DNA of 7,838 nt, from the NCBI GenBank assembly GCA_016934695.1, contig JAFGSH010000087.1, forward strand, positions 1 to 7,838, in the 5' to 3' direction. Of the stretch, positions 1 through 7,461 are shown piece after piece (positions within the stretch are counted from its first letter, which is position 1; each line of letters begins with the position of its first letter). Source of the stretch: Deltaproteobacteria bacterium. GTDB taxonomy: Bacteria > Desulfobacterota > Syntrophia > Syntrophales > UBA2210. The notes below the pieces were generated by a model. The model was given only the letters and a program-made list of their open reading frames with translations. It ran no database searches and was not told the origin of the DNA. Both the position numbers and the translations under genes were made by a program.

Positions 1-174
1 CCCGCAATCAGCGCGGGGGTGTACGGCTACCCCCTGGGTGAGGCTGCGCATATCGCCCTGATGACCGTCATTGATTATGTCAAGGAGCATCGGGGGATTG
101 CCCTGGTCCGGTTCGTCCTGTTCAGCAGGGATGTGTACGACGTATTTTCGGACGAAATGAAGAAATTGATGTGA
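1..174 (+). CDS. Macrodomain (ADP-ribose-binding) protein, C-terminal fragment
   Basis: This is the last 57 codons of a gene that begins upstream of the window; the frame is open from base 1 and stops with TGA at 172-174. The fragment starts PAISAGVYGYPLGEAAHIAL, which matches the conserved macrodomain block 'PAISTGVYGYP' that forms part of the ADP-ribose phosphate-binding loop. The end, with VRFVLFSRDVYDVFSDEM, fits the last strand and helix of the fold. Known members of this family (YmdB/Af1521-like) bind ADP-ribose, and many remove acetyl from O-acetyl-ADP-ribose or ADP-ribose from proteins in the cytoplasm. The catalytic Asn/Asp region lies outside the window, so activity cannot be judged. 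A separate promoter lies between this gene and the carboxylase operon, so I see no functional link between them. Confidence 0.88.
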   Translation, partial: PAISAGVYGYPLGEAAHIALMTVIDYVKEHRGIALVRFVLFSRDVYDVFSDEMKKLM

Positions 175-247
175 TGCGGGGGACTGTGACGAGTTGCGGG
201 TGTCTGCCGTTGAGGGAGTTCCCTGTGCCATGGCGGCGCCTATTTTC

Positions 248-276
248 TTGACATGCCGGGGAGATGAAGATAGCAT
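248..276 (+). promoter_or_regulatory. Sigma70-type promoter for the carboxylase operon
   Basis: A perfect -35 box TTGACA (248-253) is followed by 17 bases and a -10 box TAGCAT (271-276), which matches the consensus at four of six positions. Transcription would start near 283 and give a leader of about 30 bases that contains the ribosome-binding site GGAAGGA (300-306), 8 bases before the ATG at 315. It is the only convincing promoter seen ahead of the biotin carboxylase gene. The call rests on sequence match only. Confidence 0.68.
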
Positions 277-314
277 GCGCGCCTTCTTAATCTCTTCCCG
301 GAAGGATAGCACTT

Positions 315-1772
315 ATGACGGCAGGTAAGGTGATACGGAAGATTCTGGTTGCCAACAGGGGTGAGATCGCCCTGCGGCTGATTCGGACGATCAAGGAATT
401 GGGACTGGGGGCCGTCGCCGTTTACGAGAGCCCTGATAAAGAGGCGCTCTTTATCAGATTTGCGGATGACGCCATCATGATCGGGGAGGGACCAAGAAAG
501 GATTATCTCAACATCGACCGGATGATATGGGCGGCCCGTAAGAGCGGTGCCGATGCGATACACCCGGGATACGGATTCCTTGCGGAAAACCCCGATTTTC
601 CCCGCGCCTGCGCAGAGGCCGGTATCACCTTTATCGGTCCTCCCGCCGATGTGATGCATGCCCTGGGGAACAAGATCGTTGCCCGGGAAATCATGGAGAA
701 GGCGGGGATCCCCGTGGTACCGGGTACCGGCGACCTCTCTCCCGGGAAAAAGGGAGAGCGGGAGGCGGTCGATTTCGGTGAAAAACAGGGGTATCCCCTG
801 ATGCTGAAGGCCTCATCCGGCGGAGGGGGGAGGGGGATCCGGAAGGTCGGGAATACCAAGGATCTGTTGCTTCATATACCTCAGGCACGGTCGGAGGCCC
901 TGCATGCCTTTAATGACGGGAATATCTATATCGAGAAGTGCATCGAGAATCCCCGTCATATCGAGATCCAGATACTGGCGGACCAGTACGGGAAGGTCAT
1001 CCATCTCGGCTCGCGGGACTGCTCCATCCAGCGCAGGCACCAGAAGTTGATAGAGATCGCGCCTGCCGATCTCCCGGCCGGTGTCCTGACATCGATGTGC
1101 AAGACGGCCATACTGGCAGCCAAGGAGGCGGGGTATGTCAATGCCGGGACCGTCGAATTCCTGGTTGATCCCGCCACGAACAACTTCTGGTTCATGGAGA
1201 TGAACACGCGGCTTCAGGTCGAACACACGGTGACCGAGGCATTGACCGGTGTGGACATCGTGCGGGAACAGATCATGATCGCGCAGGGTGCCCATCTGGA
1301 TATCCCCGAGGTGCGGTTTCACCTCCTGGGGAAGGCCATCCAGGTACGGGTGAACGCGGAAGACCCGAGAAACGACTTCATGCCGGAGGGCGGGAAACGG
1401 GTGGAGGTGTACCAATCTCCGGGAGGTCCCGGTATACGATTGGACGGCATCGCCTATCAGGGATACAAGATCCCCACGGAGTACGACTCGCTCCTGGTCA
1501 AGATGACCGTCCGCGGTCACAACTGGGAACAGACCGTGCAGCGCCTGAAACGGGCACTCAATGACTTTTTGATCGTCGGTCCGAAGACGACGATACCGTT
1601 TTATCTGGCGATCTGTGACGAACCCGATTTCCGGAGAGGGGAATTCAACACCTCCTATCTGGACACCCATACCCAGGTGTTCGACTATCCGGAGAGCAAG
1701 CGCGAGGTCGCCAAACTATCGCAGCTGATCGCGGAGATCCATTCGAAAAAGATCAACCCCTACGCCTATTGA
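315..1772 (+). CDS. Biotin carboxylase subunit (AccC/PycA type) of a split carboxylase
   Basis: This 485-residue cytoplasmic ATP-grasp enzyme carboxylates biotin on a carrier protein using ATP and bicarbonate. The N-terminal domain has the family signature LVANRGEIALRLI (residues 11-23) and IHPGYGFLAEN (82-92). The ATP-grasp glycine loop is KASSGGGGRGI (165-175). By remembered alignment to E. coli AccC the key residues are present: K120, K165, H215, C236 and K244 in SRDCSIQRRHQK, E281, E295, N297, R299 and E303 in EMNTRLQVEHTVTE, and R345. It is about 35 residues longer than E. coli AccC at the C terminus, as in stand-alone pyruvate carboxylase A subunits. The ATG at 315 has GGAAGGA 8 bases upstream. 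The next gene, 26 bases downstream, encodes a carboxyltransferase with a biotin site, so this is more likely a pyruvate-carboxylase-type A subunit than the acetyl-CoA carboxylase one. A shared role is possible, so no symbol is given. Confidence 0.93.
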   Translation: MTAGKVIRKILVANRGEIALRLIRTIKELGLGAVAVYESPDKEALFIRFADDAIMIGEGPRKDYLNIDRMIWAARKSGADAIHPGYGFLAENPDFPRACAEAGITFIGPPADVMHALGNKIVAREIMEKAGIPVVPGTGDLSPGKKGEREAVDFGEKQGYPLMLKASSGGGGRGIRKVGNTKDLLLHIPQARSEALHAFNDGNIYIEKCIENPRHIEIQILADQYGKVIHLGSRDCSIQRRHQKLIEIAPADLPAGVLTSMCKTAILAAKEAGYVNAGTVEFLVDPATNNFWFMEMNTRLQVEHTVTEALTGVDIVREQIMIAQGAHLDIPEVRFHLLGKAIQVRVNAEDPRNDFMPEGGKRVEVYQSPGGPGIRLDGIAYQGYKIPTEYDSLLVKMTVRGHNWEQTVQRLKRALNDFLIVGPKTTIPFYLAICDEPDFRRGEFNTSYLDTHTQVFDYPESKREVAKLSQLIAEIHSKKINPYAY

Positions 1773-1786
1773 GGTGTTAAGAACCG

Positions 1787-1792
1787 AAAGGA
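1787..1792 (+). promoter_or_regulatory. Ribosome-binding site that decides the start of the carboxyltransferase gene
   Basis: AAAGGA at 1787-1792 lies directly against the ATG at 1793, leaving no spacer, but sits 6 bases before the in-frame ATG at 1799. The GAGGTG at 1771-1776 is too far from either. This favours the start at 1799, two codons into the longest open frame. Confidence 0.6.
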
Positions 1793-1798
1793 ATGACA

Positions 1799-3739
1799 AT
1801 GGTGCACCAGCAGGCCATCAGTGAAAGGATTACCCCCCGCGATCTCCGTGAGGACGGGGCAGCCCAGGCCCTCGCCAGGATCAGGGACGGCGAAGGGTAT
1901 TACATAACCAACACGGAGCGGGACCTCTCACAGTCCGACTTCAAGAACCGGATCATGCCGCACACCCAGATCCTCGTCTCAAGGGAGCGCAACGATGCCG
2001 GGTATCTCTCCCTCGAGATAACAGGGGGGGCATCGGTCCACGTGGATATGCTGCGCAGGCAGATCAATCCGCTTGAAAAGCTGGAAATACTCAGCTCGCT
2101 GATGCCCGATACGATGTTCCAGACGCTCTGCAGGGGGATCAATCTGTTCGGCTACCGCCCCTATCCGGAGAATGTGATCCGGCTGACGGTCCGGAGCTTC
2201 GCCCGCTACGTCCACCTCTGGAGGGTATTTGATTTTCTCAACTATATACCCAACATGACGGCGGTCTTTGAGGAGGTGAAAGCGGCGGGTTGCATCCTGG
2301 AGCCCTCGATCTGTTTCTCAACAGGGCCGGAGCATACCGACGAGTATTACGTACGGAAGGTGGGAGAGATCCTTGCCGCTACGGGTGATGACATCATTCT
2401 CTGCCTCAAGAACCACGGCGGGCTGGGGTCGTCCAAGAGGATCGGCGATCTGGTGAGGGCCATTCTGGACAGGTATCCGGATCTCATCATTCACTATCAC
2501 GGCCACAACACCGACGGAAACGACGTGGGAAGAATCGTCGAAGCCGTCCGGAACGGGGCGAAGATCGTGGATGCGGCGGACCATGCCTTCACCGGTTTCT
2601 ACGGACCTCCCCCGATACTGACGGTCATCGACACGCTGGATGAGTACGGCCATCGGGCGCTGGGGATCGACCGGCGGGCCGTCGTGGACACCTCCAACAA
2701 ACTCCGTCCCGAAAGGGAGCATTACAAGGATTTTGAATCTCAGTTTTTCGGCTTTGACCCCACCGTCCAGACCCACAAACTGCCCGGAGGGGCGACGGGG
2801 TCGAGTTTTGAACAGGCGGTCAAGGGGAATTTTCTGCACCTGATGTCCGAGATCCTCCAGGAGGAACTGCCCCGCGTCCAGACCGAACTGGGAAACTGGT
2901 GGAGCGTGACACCGGGATCGCAGATCCTCTGGACCACGGCCGTCAACAATGTCCTGATTGGAAAGCGGTATAAGGACGCGACCGACGATCTGAAAAACCT
3001 GATGCTGGGACGGTATGGAGAACTTCCCTTCTACCAGCCGTCCGACGACGTATATGAGGCGGTATTCGGGCCGGACTGGAAGGAGATTGTTCGGAAGGAG
3101 AAAGGGTATCAGAAGATAGAGGACATCGATCTTGACGTGGAAAAGAAAGTGCTCGAGCACCGTCTCGGGCGGACGGCCACGGAGGATGAATTCGTCCTGT
3201 ACCTTCAGCACCCGAACGACGCCGCGAGTTTCTTCAAATTCGAAGAAAAGTACGGCAAGACCTGGGTACTCCCCCCCGGCGTATGGTTCAAGAGGGGTGG
3301 ATTCACCCTTGGTGAGAAATTCGAGTTTTCGGATGCCTACGGGAAACACCACATCATAGAAATCGGGCCGAAACAGACGACGAAGGCGGGGGATGCCATC
3401 GTTTACTTGAACATCAACCACCACCCGGAGCCCATACTGACGGAGCTTGAGCCGGAGGGGGGCGGGACGGGGCGGAAGGTTACGCTTTCGGCCAAGGAGA
3501 TAGCTGAACTTGCACAATCCGGAGATGTCAGATCTCCCATAAAAGGAACGGTCAGCGAAATCCCCGTTACGAAGACGGAGGAGGTCTCGGCGGGGCAGAT
3601 TCTGGTCGTTCTTGAAGCGATGAAGATGCTCAACAACATCGTCTCCGAGATAAACGGCGTAGTCACGGAAGTGCTTGTATCGCCGGGAGATGTGGTAGAC
3701 GTGGGCGACCCCCTCGTTTCAGTCGAAAAAAGGGCATAG
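1799..3739 (+). CDS. Carboxyltransferase plus biotin carrier subunit, pyruvate carboxylase B / oxaloacetate decarboxylase alpha family
   Basis: This 646-residue protein should transfer CO2 from its own biotin to an acceptor, most likely pyruvate to give oxaloacetate. Residues about 30-300 form the HMGL-like barrel, about 310-540 the conserved PC/OadA region (VTPGSQILWTTAVNNVL near 370), and about 576-646 the biotinyl domain with EAMKM, the biotinylated lysine being K609. The expected metal and substrate residues remain: R41, D42 and Q45 in ERDLSQ, R112 in CRGIN, K204 (the lysine carbamylated in the family), and H234 and H236 in YHGHNTDGN. Several usually fixed neighbours differ: DTTWRD reads TNTERD, IKDMAGL reads LKNHGGL, HTHDTSG reads HGHNTDG, and PGGQYTNL reads PGGATGSSF. 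The protein is therefore a divergent branch and its acceptor is not certain. 2-Oxoglutarate carboxylase or a decarboxylase role are alternatives; no membrane subunits of a sodium-pumping decarboxylase are nearby. The ATG at 1793 is the alternative start. Confidence 0.9.
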   Translation: MVHQQAISERITPRDLREDGAAQALARIRDGEGYYITNTERDLSQSDFKNRIMPHTQILVSRERNDAGYLSLEITGGASVHVDMLRRQINPLEKLEILSSLMPDTMFQTLCRGINLFGYRPYPENVIRLTVRSFARYVHLWRVFDFLNYIPNMTAVFEEVKAAGCILEPSICFSTGPEHTDEYYVRKVGEILAATGDDIILCLKNHGGLGSSKRIGDLVRAILDRYPDLIIHYHGHNTDGNDVGRIVEAVRNGAKIVDAADHAFTGFYGPPPILTVIDTLDEYGHRALGIDRRAVVDTSNKLRPEREHYKDFESQFFGFDPTVQTHKLPGGATGSSFEQAVKGNFLHLMSEILQEELPRVQTELGNWWSVTPGSQILWTTAVNNVLIGKRYKDATDDLKNLMLGRYGELPFYQPSDDVYEAVFGPDWKEIVRKEKGYQKIEDIDLDVEKKVLEHRLGRTATEDEFVLYLQHPNDAASFFKFEEKYGKTWVLPPGVWFKRGGFTLGEKFEFSDAYGKHHIIEIGPKQTTKAGDAIVYLNINHHPEPILTELEPEGGGTGRKVTLSAKEIAELAQSGDVRSPIKGTVSEIPVTKTEEVSAGQILVVLEAMKMLNNIVSEINGVVTEVLVSPGDVVDVGDPLVSVEKRA

Positions 3740-3755
3740 AAACCGCAATCTTTCC

Positions 3756-3783
3756 TTGACATTTACACTGTCTATGGTAGCCT
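3756..3783 (+). promoter_or_regulatory. Candidate sigma70-type promoter with extended -10, ahead of the M23 peptidase gene
   Basis: A perfect TTGACA (3756-3761) is followed 16 bases later by TAGCCT (3778-3783). This -10 is weak by itself but is preceded by TG and one base (3775-3777), the extended -10 arrangement. It starts 16 bases after the carboxyltransferase stop codon, and no intrinsic terminator is seen between them, so readthrough from the upstream operon is also possible. Transcription would begin near 3790 and give a leader of about 150 bases. Confidence 0.5.
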
Positions 3784-3784
3784 T

Positions 3785-3834
3785 GCCGGAAATATGGTAA
3801 ACATGCGGGTGTGATCTGCACGGCACCTTCCGGC
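3785..3834 (+). repeat. Inverted repeat GCCGGAA / TTCCGGC in the M23 gene upstream region
   Basis: GCCGGAA (3785-3791) and TTCCGGC (3828-3834) are perfect 7-base complements separated by 36 bases. The left arm overlaps the predicted transcription start, so only part of it would be in the RNA. It could be a bipartite protein-binding site, or chance in GC-rich sequence. No T-tract follows, so it is not a terminator. Confidence 0.35.
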
Positions 3835-3887
3835 TCATTTGAAGACGGATTGGCAGCAGTGAGAAGTCGTCGGGGTTGCGAGAGGAT

Positions 3888-3908
3888 TTCAGAGGCGGGG
3901 CTTCTGAA
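3888..3908 (+). promoter_or_regulatory. Hairpin in the 5' leader of the M23 peptidase gene
   Basis: TTCAGAGG (3888-3895) pairs with CTTCTGAA (3901-3908) through eight pairs, one of them G-U, around a 5-base loop CGGGG. It stands 35 bases before the chosen ATG at 3944 and 12 bases before an alternative AGAGGTG site (3921-3927). There is no T-tract after it. It may stabilise the mRNA or influence start choice; I do not recognise it as a known riboswitch class. Confidence 0.4.
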
Positions 3909-3931
3909 CAGTTCACATTGAGAGGTGCATG

Positions 3932-3937
3932 AGAGGG
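3932..3937 (+). promoter_or_regulatory. Ribosome-binding site that decides the start of the M23 peptidase gene
   Basis: AGAGGG (3932-3937) lies 6 bases before the ATG at 3944. The earlier in-frame ATG at 3929 has AGAGGTG (3921-3927) just upstream, but the spacing from its AGG core is only 3 bases. Related peptidases also begin close to the KYYT segment, which favours 3944. Confidence 0.6.
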
Positions 3938-3943
3938 TCTGGG

Positions 3944-4852
3944 ATGGGAAACAAATATTACACCATTCTTGCCATTCCCCAGGGGAAGGGATCAATCAAA
4001 AAGGTCCGAATGTCTGCAACGCTCCTGTCGTTCATCTCCATCCTCATCATAACTGCTTTATTATCTATATGTTATCTTTCATACAGTTACGTGGAAACCA
4101 GGGCCGATCTCAAAAAACTCGCCGGCCTGGAACGCCTGACCTCTCTCCAGCGGGATCGTCTCGATTTTTTGGCGAGTAAGGTGAGCGATTTTGAAAAAAA
4201 GATGATGCTCTTGGCGCAATTCGACAAAAAAATCCGGGTCATGACGAACCTTGATAATAGCCAGAGCGGCGGTCAGATGCTCGGAGTCGGTGGTCCGGTC
4301 CCTGGGGAGGAAAAGGCAATTTCGCGTGCGGCAGAGGTGGAAGCCACTCTTATCGACAAGATACATGAAAACATCGATGAACTGCTTGACGAAGCTGCGC
4401 TCCAGAAAGACAGCTTTGAAGAACTGCTCGATTTTCTTAGGAGGCAAAAGTCAATACTGGCCGCTACCCCGTCCATATGGCCCGTGATCGGCTGGACGAC
4501 CTCGGAGTTCGGATATCGTATCTCACCCTTTACGGGGCAGCGAGAGTTCCATCGGGGAATTGATGTCGCAACGGAGATCGGCAAACCGGTGGTAGCCCCT
4601 GCGGATGGTGTCATTTCCAGAATCGCGGAAGAGAGGGGCATGGGGAATCTGCTCGAGATCAACCATGGAAACGGCCTGGTAACGGTCTATGGACACCTGC
4701 TGAACAGGGGCGATGTCAAGAGGGGTCAGAAGGTGAAGAGAGGGGATATCATCGGATATGTCGGCAATTCCGGCAGGAGCACCGGCCCTCACCTGCATTA
4801 CGGCATTTGTAAGGATGGTATCTATATCGATCCACGGAGATACCTTTTTTAG
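3944..4852 (+). CDS. Membrane-anchored M23 (LytM-type) peptidoglycan endopeptidase
   Basis: This 302-residue protein has a short basic cytoplasmic N terminus (GNKYYTILAIPQGKGSIKK), one membrane segment at about 24-46, a charged region likely to be coiled coil at about 50-170, and a C-terminal M23 domain at about 180-302. The metal ligands H203 and D207 (FHRGIDVA) and H285 (PHLHYG) are present, as are the catalytic histidines H251 (VYGHL) and H283. It is therefore probably an active zinc endopeptidase facing the periplasm, cutting peptide cross-links in the cell wall, rather than a degenerate EnvC/NlpD-type activator. The usual family feature GNSGRSTGPHLHYG is complete. It has its own promoter candidate upstream and is closed by a strong terminator before secA. 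The longest frame starts at 3929 and would add five residues. The true wall target and any partner cannot be read from the sequence. Confidence 0.92.
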   Translation: MGNKYYTILAIPQGKGSIKKVRMSATLLSFISILIITALLSICYLSYSYVETRADLKKLAGLERLTSLQRDRLDFLASKVSDFEKKMMLLAQFDKKIRVMTNLDNSQSGGQMLGVGGPVPGEEKAISRAAEVEATLIDKIHENIDELLDEAALQKDSFEELLDFLRRQKSILAATPSIWPVIGWTTSEFGYRISPFTGQREFHRGIDVATEIGKPVVAPADGVISRIAEERGMGNLLEINHGNGLVTVYGHLLNRGDVKRGQKVKRGDIIGYVGNSGRSTGPHLHYGICKDGIYIDPRRYLF

Positions 4853-4892
4853 TACGAACTGACCCTCCCCGGCGTCCGTCTGTTTGAACACT

Positions 4893-4922
4893 CCCGGTAA
4901 TGTCGTGTTGCCGGGTTTTTTT
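4893..4922 (+). terminator. Intrinsic terminator between the M23 peptidase gene and secA
   Basis: CCCGGTAA (4893-4900) pairs with TTGCCGGG (4908-4915) in an 8-base stem with one T-G wobble and a 7-base loop, followed at once by seven T residues (4916-4922). This is a textbook Rho-independent terminator for the M23 gene, whose stop codon ends 40 bases upstream. Its T-tract ends only 11 bases before the chosen secA start, so any secA transcript that begins upstream must cross it. Confidence 0.85.
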
Positions 4923-4924
4923 GT

Positions 4925-4930
4925 GGTGGA
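4925..4930 (+). promoter_or_regulatory. Weak ribosome-binding site of secA
   Basis: GGTGGA (4925-4930) is the only purine-rich site ahead of secA. It touches the ATG at 4931 and lies 3 bases before the ATG at 4934. Both are poorly spaced, and the second is the better of the two. It follows the terminator T-tract by two bases. Confidence 0.4.
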
Positions 4931-4933
4931 ATG

Positions 4934-7456
4934 ATGCTCGGATATCTATTGAAAAAGATTGTCGGAAGCAAGAACGACAGGGAAATTAAACGCCTGAGCG
5001 TCATCATGCGGGAAGTGGGCGACCTGGAACCCCTGATGGAGGGGTTGACCGATTCAGAGCTGAAGGCAAAGACCCCTTATTTCAAAGAGAAGCTCGCGGG
5101 AGGCGTCTCTCTTGATGACATCCTCGTCGAGGCGTTCGCCGTTGTCCGTGAGGTCTCGAAGAGAACGCTCGGGATGCGCCCCTTCGATGTCCAGGTGATC
5201 GGAGGCATCGTCCTGCATGAGGGGAAGATCGCGGAGATGAAGACCGGGGAAGGAAAGACCCTGGCTTCGACAATGCCGGTCTACCTCAATGCACTGGCTG
5301 GCAGGGGGGGTCACGTGGTGACCGTGAACGACTACCTGGCGAAGAGGGACGCGAACTGGATGGGGCCCATCTATGAGTTTCTTGGGCTTTCCGTCGGCGT
5401 CATCGTCCACGGGATCAATGATGTCGAGAGGCGCAGCGCCTACGGCTGCGATGTCACGTACGGGACGAATAACGAGTTCGGATTCGATTACCTGCGCGAC
5501 AACATGAGCTTTCAGCTCGAACAGTATGTACAGAGGGACTTTTATTACGCCATCGTCGACGAGGTGGACAGCATCCTCATCGATGAGGCGAGGACTCCCT
5601 TGATTATCTCCGGGCCCTCCGAAGAGTCCACCGACAAGTATTACCGGATCAATCAGATTATTCCCCATCTGAGAAAGGATCAGGATTACACGATCGACGA
5701 AAAGAGCCGGACGGTGGTCCTGACGGAGGAGGGAGTGGCCAAGACGGAGCGACTCCTCAATGTGCAGAATCTGTATGAACCCCAGAACATGGAGATCCTC
5801 CACCACGTCAACCAGGCACTGAAGGCGCATACTCTCTTCAGAAGAGATATCGATTACCTCGTCAAGGACGGGCAGGTCATCATCGTGGATGAATTCACGG
5901 GGAGGGTAATGCCCGGCAGGCGGTACAGCGACGGACTTCATCAGGCCCTTGAGGCGAAGGAACGGGTCAAGATAGAGAGGGAAAATCAGACGCTGGCCTC
6001 TGTAACCTTCCAGAACTACTTCCGAATGTATGAGAAACTGGCTGGAATGACCGGAACGGCGGATACGGAGGCGACGGAGTTCAAGAAGATCTATGATCTC
6101 GATGTGGTTGTCGTTCCCACCAATATGCCGATGATACGAATCGACAATCCGGATGTCATCTACAAGACGGAAGAGGAGAAGTTTGAGGCCGCCATCGAGG
6201 AGATCAAGACTCTGCATGGTCAGAATCGGCCGGTCTTGGTGGGGACCATCTCCATTGAAAAATCGGAACTCCTCAGCAGACAGCTCTCGAAAAGGGGAAT
6301 CAGGCACAATGTCCTGAACGCCAAGAATCACGAGAAAGAGGCTGAGATCATCGCCCAGGCCGGGCAGCCGGGGTCCGTTACCATATCCACCAACATGGCG
6401 GGGAGAGGCACCGACATCAAGCTGGGGGAGGGTGTTGCCGATCTGGGCGGTCTCCATATCCTGGGGACCGAGCGTCACGAGAGCCGGCGCATCGACAACC
6501 AGCTCAGGGGGAGATCAGGCAGGCAGGGGGATAAGGGGTCGTCGCGGTTCTATCTTTCACTTGAGGATGATCTCCTCAGGATATTCGGGGCCGAGAGGAT
6601 ATCGTCCGTGATGGACCGAATCGGCGTGGAGAGAGGAGAGCCGATCGAACACAATCTCATCAGTAAGGCCATCGAGAGTGCCCAGAGGCGGGTGGAGGGG
6701 CAGAATTTCGAGATACGCAAACACCTTCTCGAGTATGACGACGTGATGAACCGGCAGCGGCAGGTGATCTATGAGCAGCGCCGGAGCGTTCTCGATGGAA
6801 GCGATCTGTGGCCGACGGTCAACGATATGCTGCAGGAGATCGTCGAGGATCTGGTGTACGACTATCTGGACGAGAAGCTCCGGCCGGACGAATGGGATCT
6901 CCAGGGCCTGAGTGACGCCGTATACAAACAATTCTACATAAAACGCGCCTTCGATAATGCGGACCGGTCGGGAATGAGCCGGGAAGAGATCATCGAGACG
7001 ATCACCTCCGACGTTACGGCGCTGCTGCGCGATAAGGAGAGGAGATTCGGCGGGGACCTCATGAGGTACATCATGAGAGTCATCATGCTCCAGGCCATCG
7101 ATTCCCACTGGAAGGATCACCTCCTCGGCATGGACCATCTCAAGGAGGGAATCGGTCTGCGCGGGTACGGCCAGAAGGACCCTGTCAGGGAGTATCAGAA
7201 AGAGGGATACGATATGTTCATGGAGATGGTGTATCGTATCAAGGAAGATACCCTCCAGAAACTCTGTATCGTCCAGGTGCAGACCGATGAAGAGGTGAAA
7301 CAGATCGAAGAACAGCAGAAGAGGGACTATGTGCTGAGCAGGGGGGACGGAGGAGCGGCCCCGGCCACCGTCAAGCGGGCGGGTGAGAAGATAGGGAGAA
7401 ACGCCCCCTGTCCCTGTGGCAGCGGGAAGAAATACAAGCATTGCTGTGGCAGGTGA
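4934..7456 (+). CDS. secA: Preprotein translocase ATPase SecA
   Basis: This 840-residue motor drives unfolded preproteins through SecYEG at the inner membrane by ATP hydrolysis. Domain order is complete: the N-terminal segment [13 protein letters not shown], Walker A MKTGEGKT (102-109), the DEAD-like VDEVDS (208-213) followed by [11 protein letters not shown], the preprotein cross-linking domain, the second nucleotide-binding domain with [12 protein letters not shown] (487-498) and [11 protein letters not shown] (523-533), the helical scaffold and wing region with SHWKDHL (724-730), and a C-terminal SEC-C zinc motif. The zinc ligands are C826, C828, C837 and C838, with Cys replacing the final His of E. 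coli, a common variant. Length is normal; E. coli SecA is 901. The start at 4934 (MLGYLLKK) is chosen because SecA proteins usually begin at that point; 4931 would add one Met. No secM-like arrest gene is seen upstream, where an M23 peptidase gene and a terminator stand instead. Confidence 0.98.
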   Translation: MLGYLLKKIVGSKNDREIKRLSVIMREVGDLEPLMEGLTDSELKAKTPYFKEKLAGGVSLDDILVEAFAVVREVSKRTLGMRPFDVQVIGGIVLHEGKIAEMKTGEGKTLASTMPVYLNALAGRGGHVVTVNDYLAKRDANWMGPIYEFLGLSVGVIVHGINDVERRSAYGCDVTYGTNNEFGFDYLRDNMSFQLEQYVQRDFYYAIVDEVDSILIDEARTPLIISGPSEESTDKYYRINQIIPHLRKDQDYTIDEKSRTVVLTEEGVAKTERLLNVQNLYEPQNMEILHHVNQALKAHTLFRRDIDYLVKDGQVIIVDEFTGRVMPGRRYSDGLHQALEAKERVKIERENQTLASVTFQNYFRMYEKLAGMTGTADTEATEFKKIYDLDVVVVPTNMPMIRIDNPDVIYKTEEEKFEAAIEEIKTLHGQNRPVLVGTISIEKSELLSRQLSKRGIRHNVLNAKNHEKEAEIIAQAGQPGSVTISTNMAGRGTDIKLGEGVADLGGLHILGTERHESRRIDNQLRGRSGRQGDKGSSRFYLSLEDDLLRIFGAERISSVMDRIGVERGEPIEHNLISKAIESAQRRVEGQNFEIRKHLLEYDDVMNRQRQVIYEQRRSVLDGSDLWPTVNDMLQEIVEDLVYDYLDEKLRPDEWDLQGLSDAVYKQFYIKRAFDNADRSGMSREEIIETITSDVTALLRDKERRFGGDLMRYIMRVIMLQAIDSHWKDHLLGMDHLKEGIGLRGYGQKDPVREYQKEGYDMFMEMVYRIKEDTLQKLCIVQVQTDEEVKQIEEQQKRDYVLSRGDGGAAPATVKRAGEKIGRNAPCPCGSGKKYKHCCGR

Positions 7457-7461
7457 CGGTG

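Noticed and set aside
215..226. AGGGA-GT-TCCCT inverted repeat after the macrodomain gene, considered as a terminator
   Set aside because: The loop is only two bases, the stem is short and no T-tract follows.
1793..3739. Sodium-pumping oxaloacetate decarboxylase alpha subunit as the primary call
   Set aside because: No beta or gamma membrane subunit genes are nearby, while a biotin carboxylase gene is directly upstream, which fits a carboxylase rather than a decarboxylase.
3794..3814. Six-codon upstream frame (MVNMRV) in the M23 leader
   Set aside because: No ribosome-binding site precedes it and it is too short to judge; such frames arise by chance.
3925..4179. 84-codon + strand frame overlapping the start of the M23 gene
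   Set aside because: It runs out of frame through the membrane segment coding region of a confident gene and has no recognisable content.
4700..4852. Possible SecM-like translational arrest sequence at the end of the gene upstream of secA
   Set aside because: The upstream gene is a complete M23 peptidase ending YIDPRRYLF, with no FxxxxWIxxxxGIRAGP-type arrest motif, and a terminator separates it from secA.
5054..6478. Long open frame of 474 codons on the - strand opposite secA, with similar ones at 813-1670, 2318-3517 and 6557-7441
   Set aside because: Each lies exactly antisense to a well-recognised gene, shows no domain I know, and is of the kind produced by GC-rich codon bias on the opposite strand.
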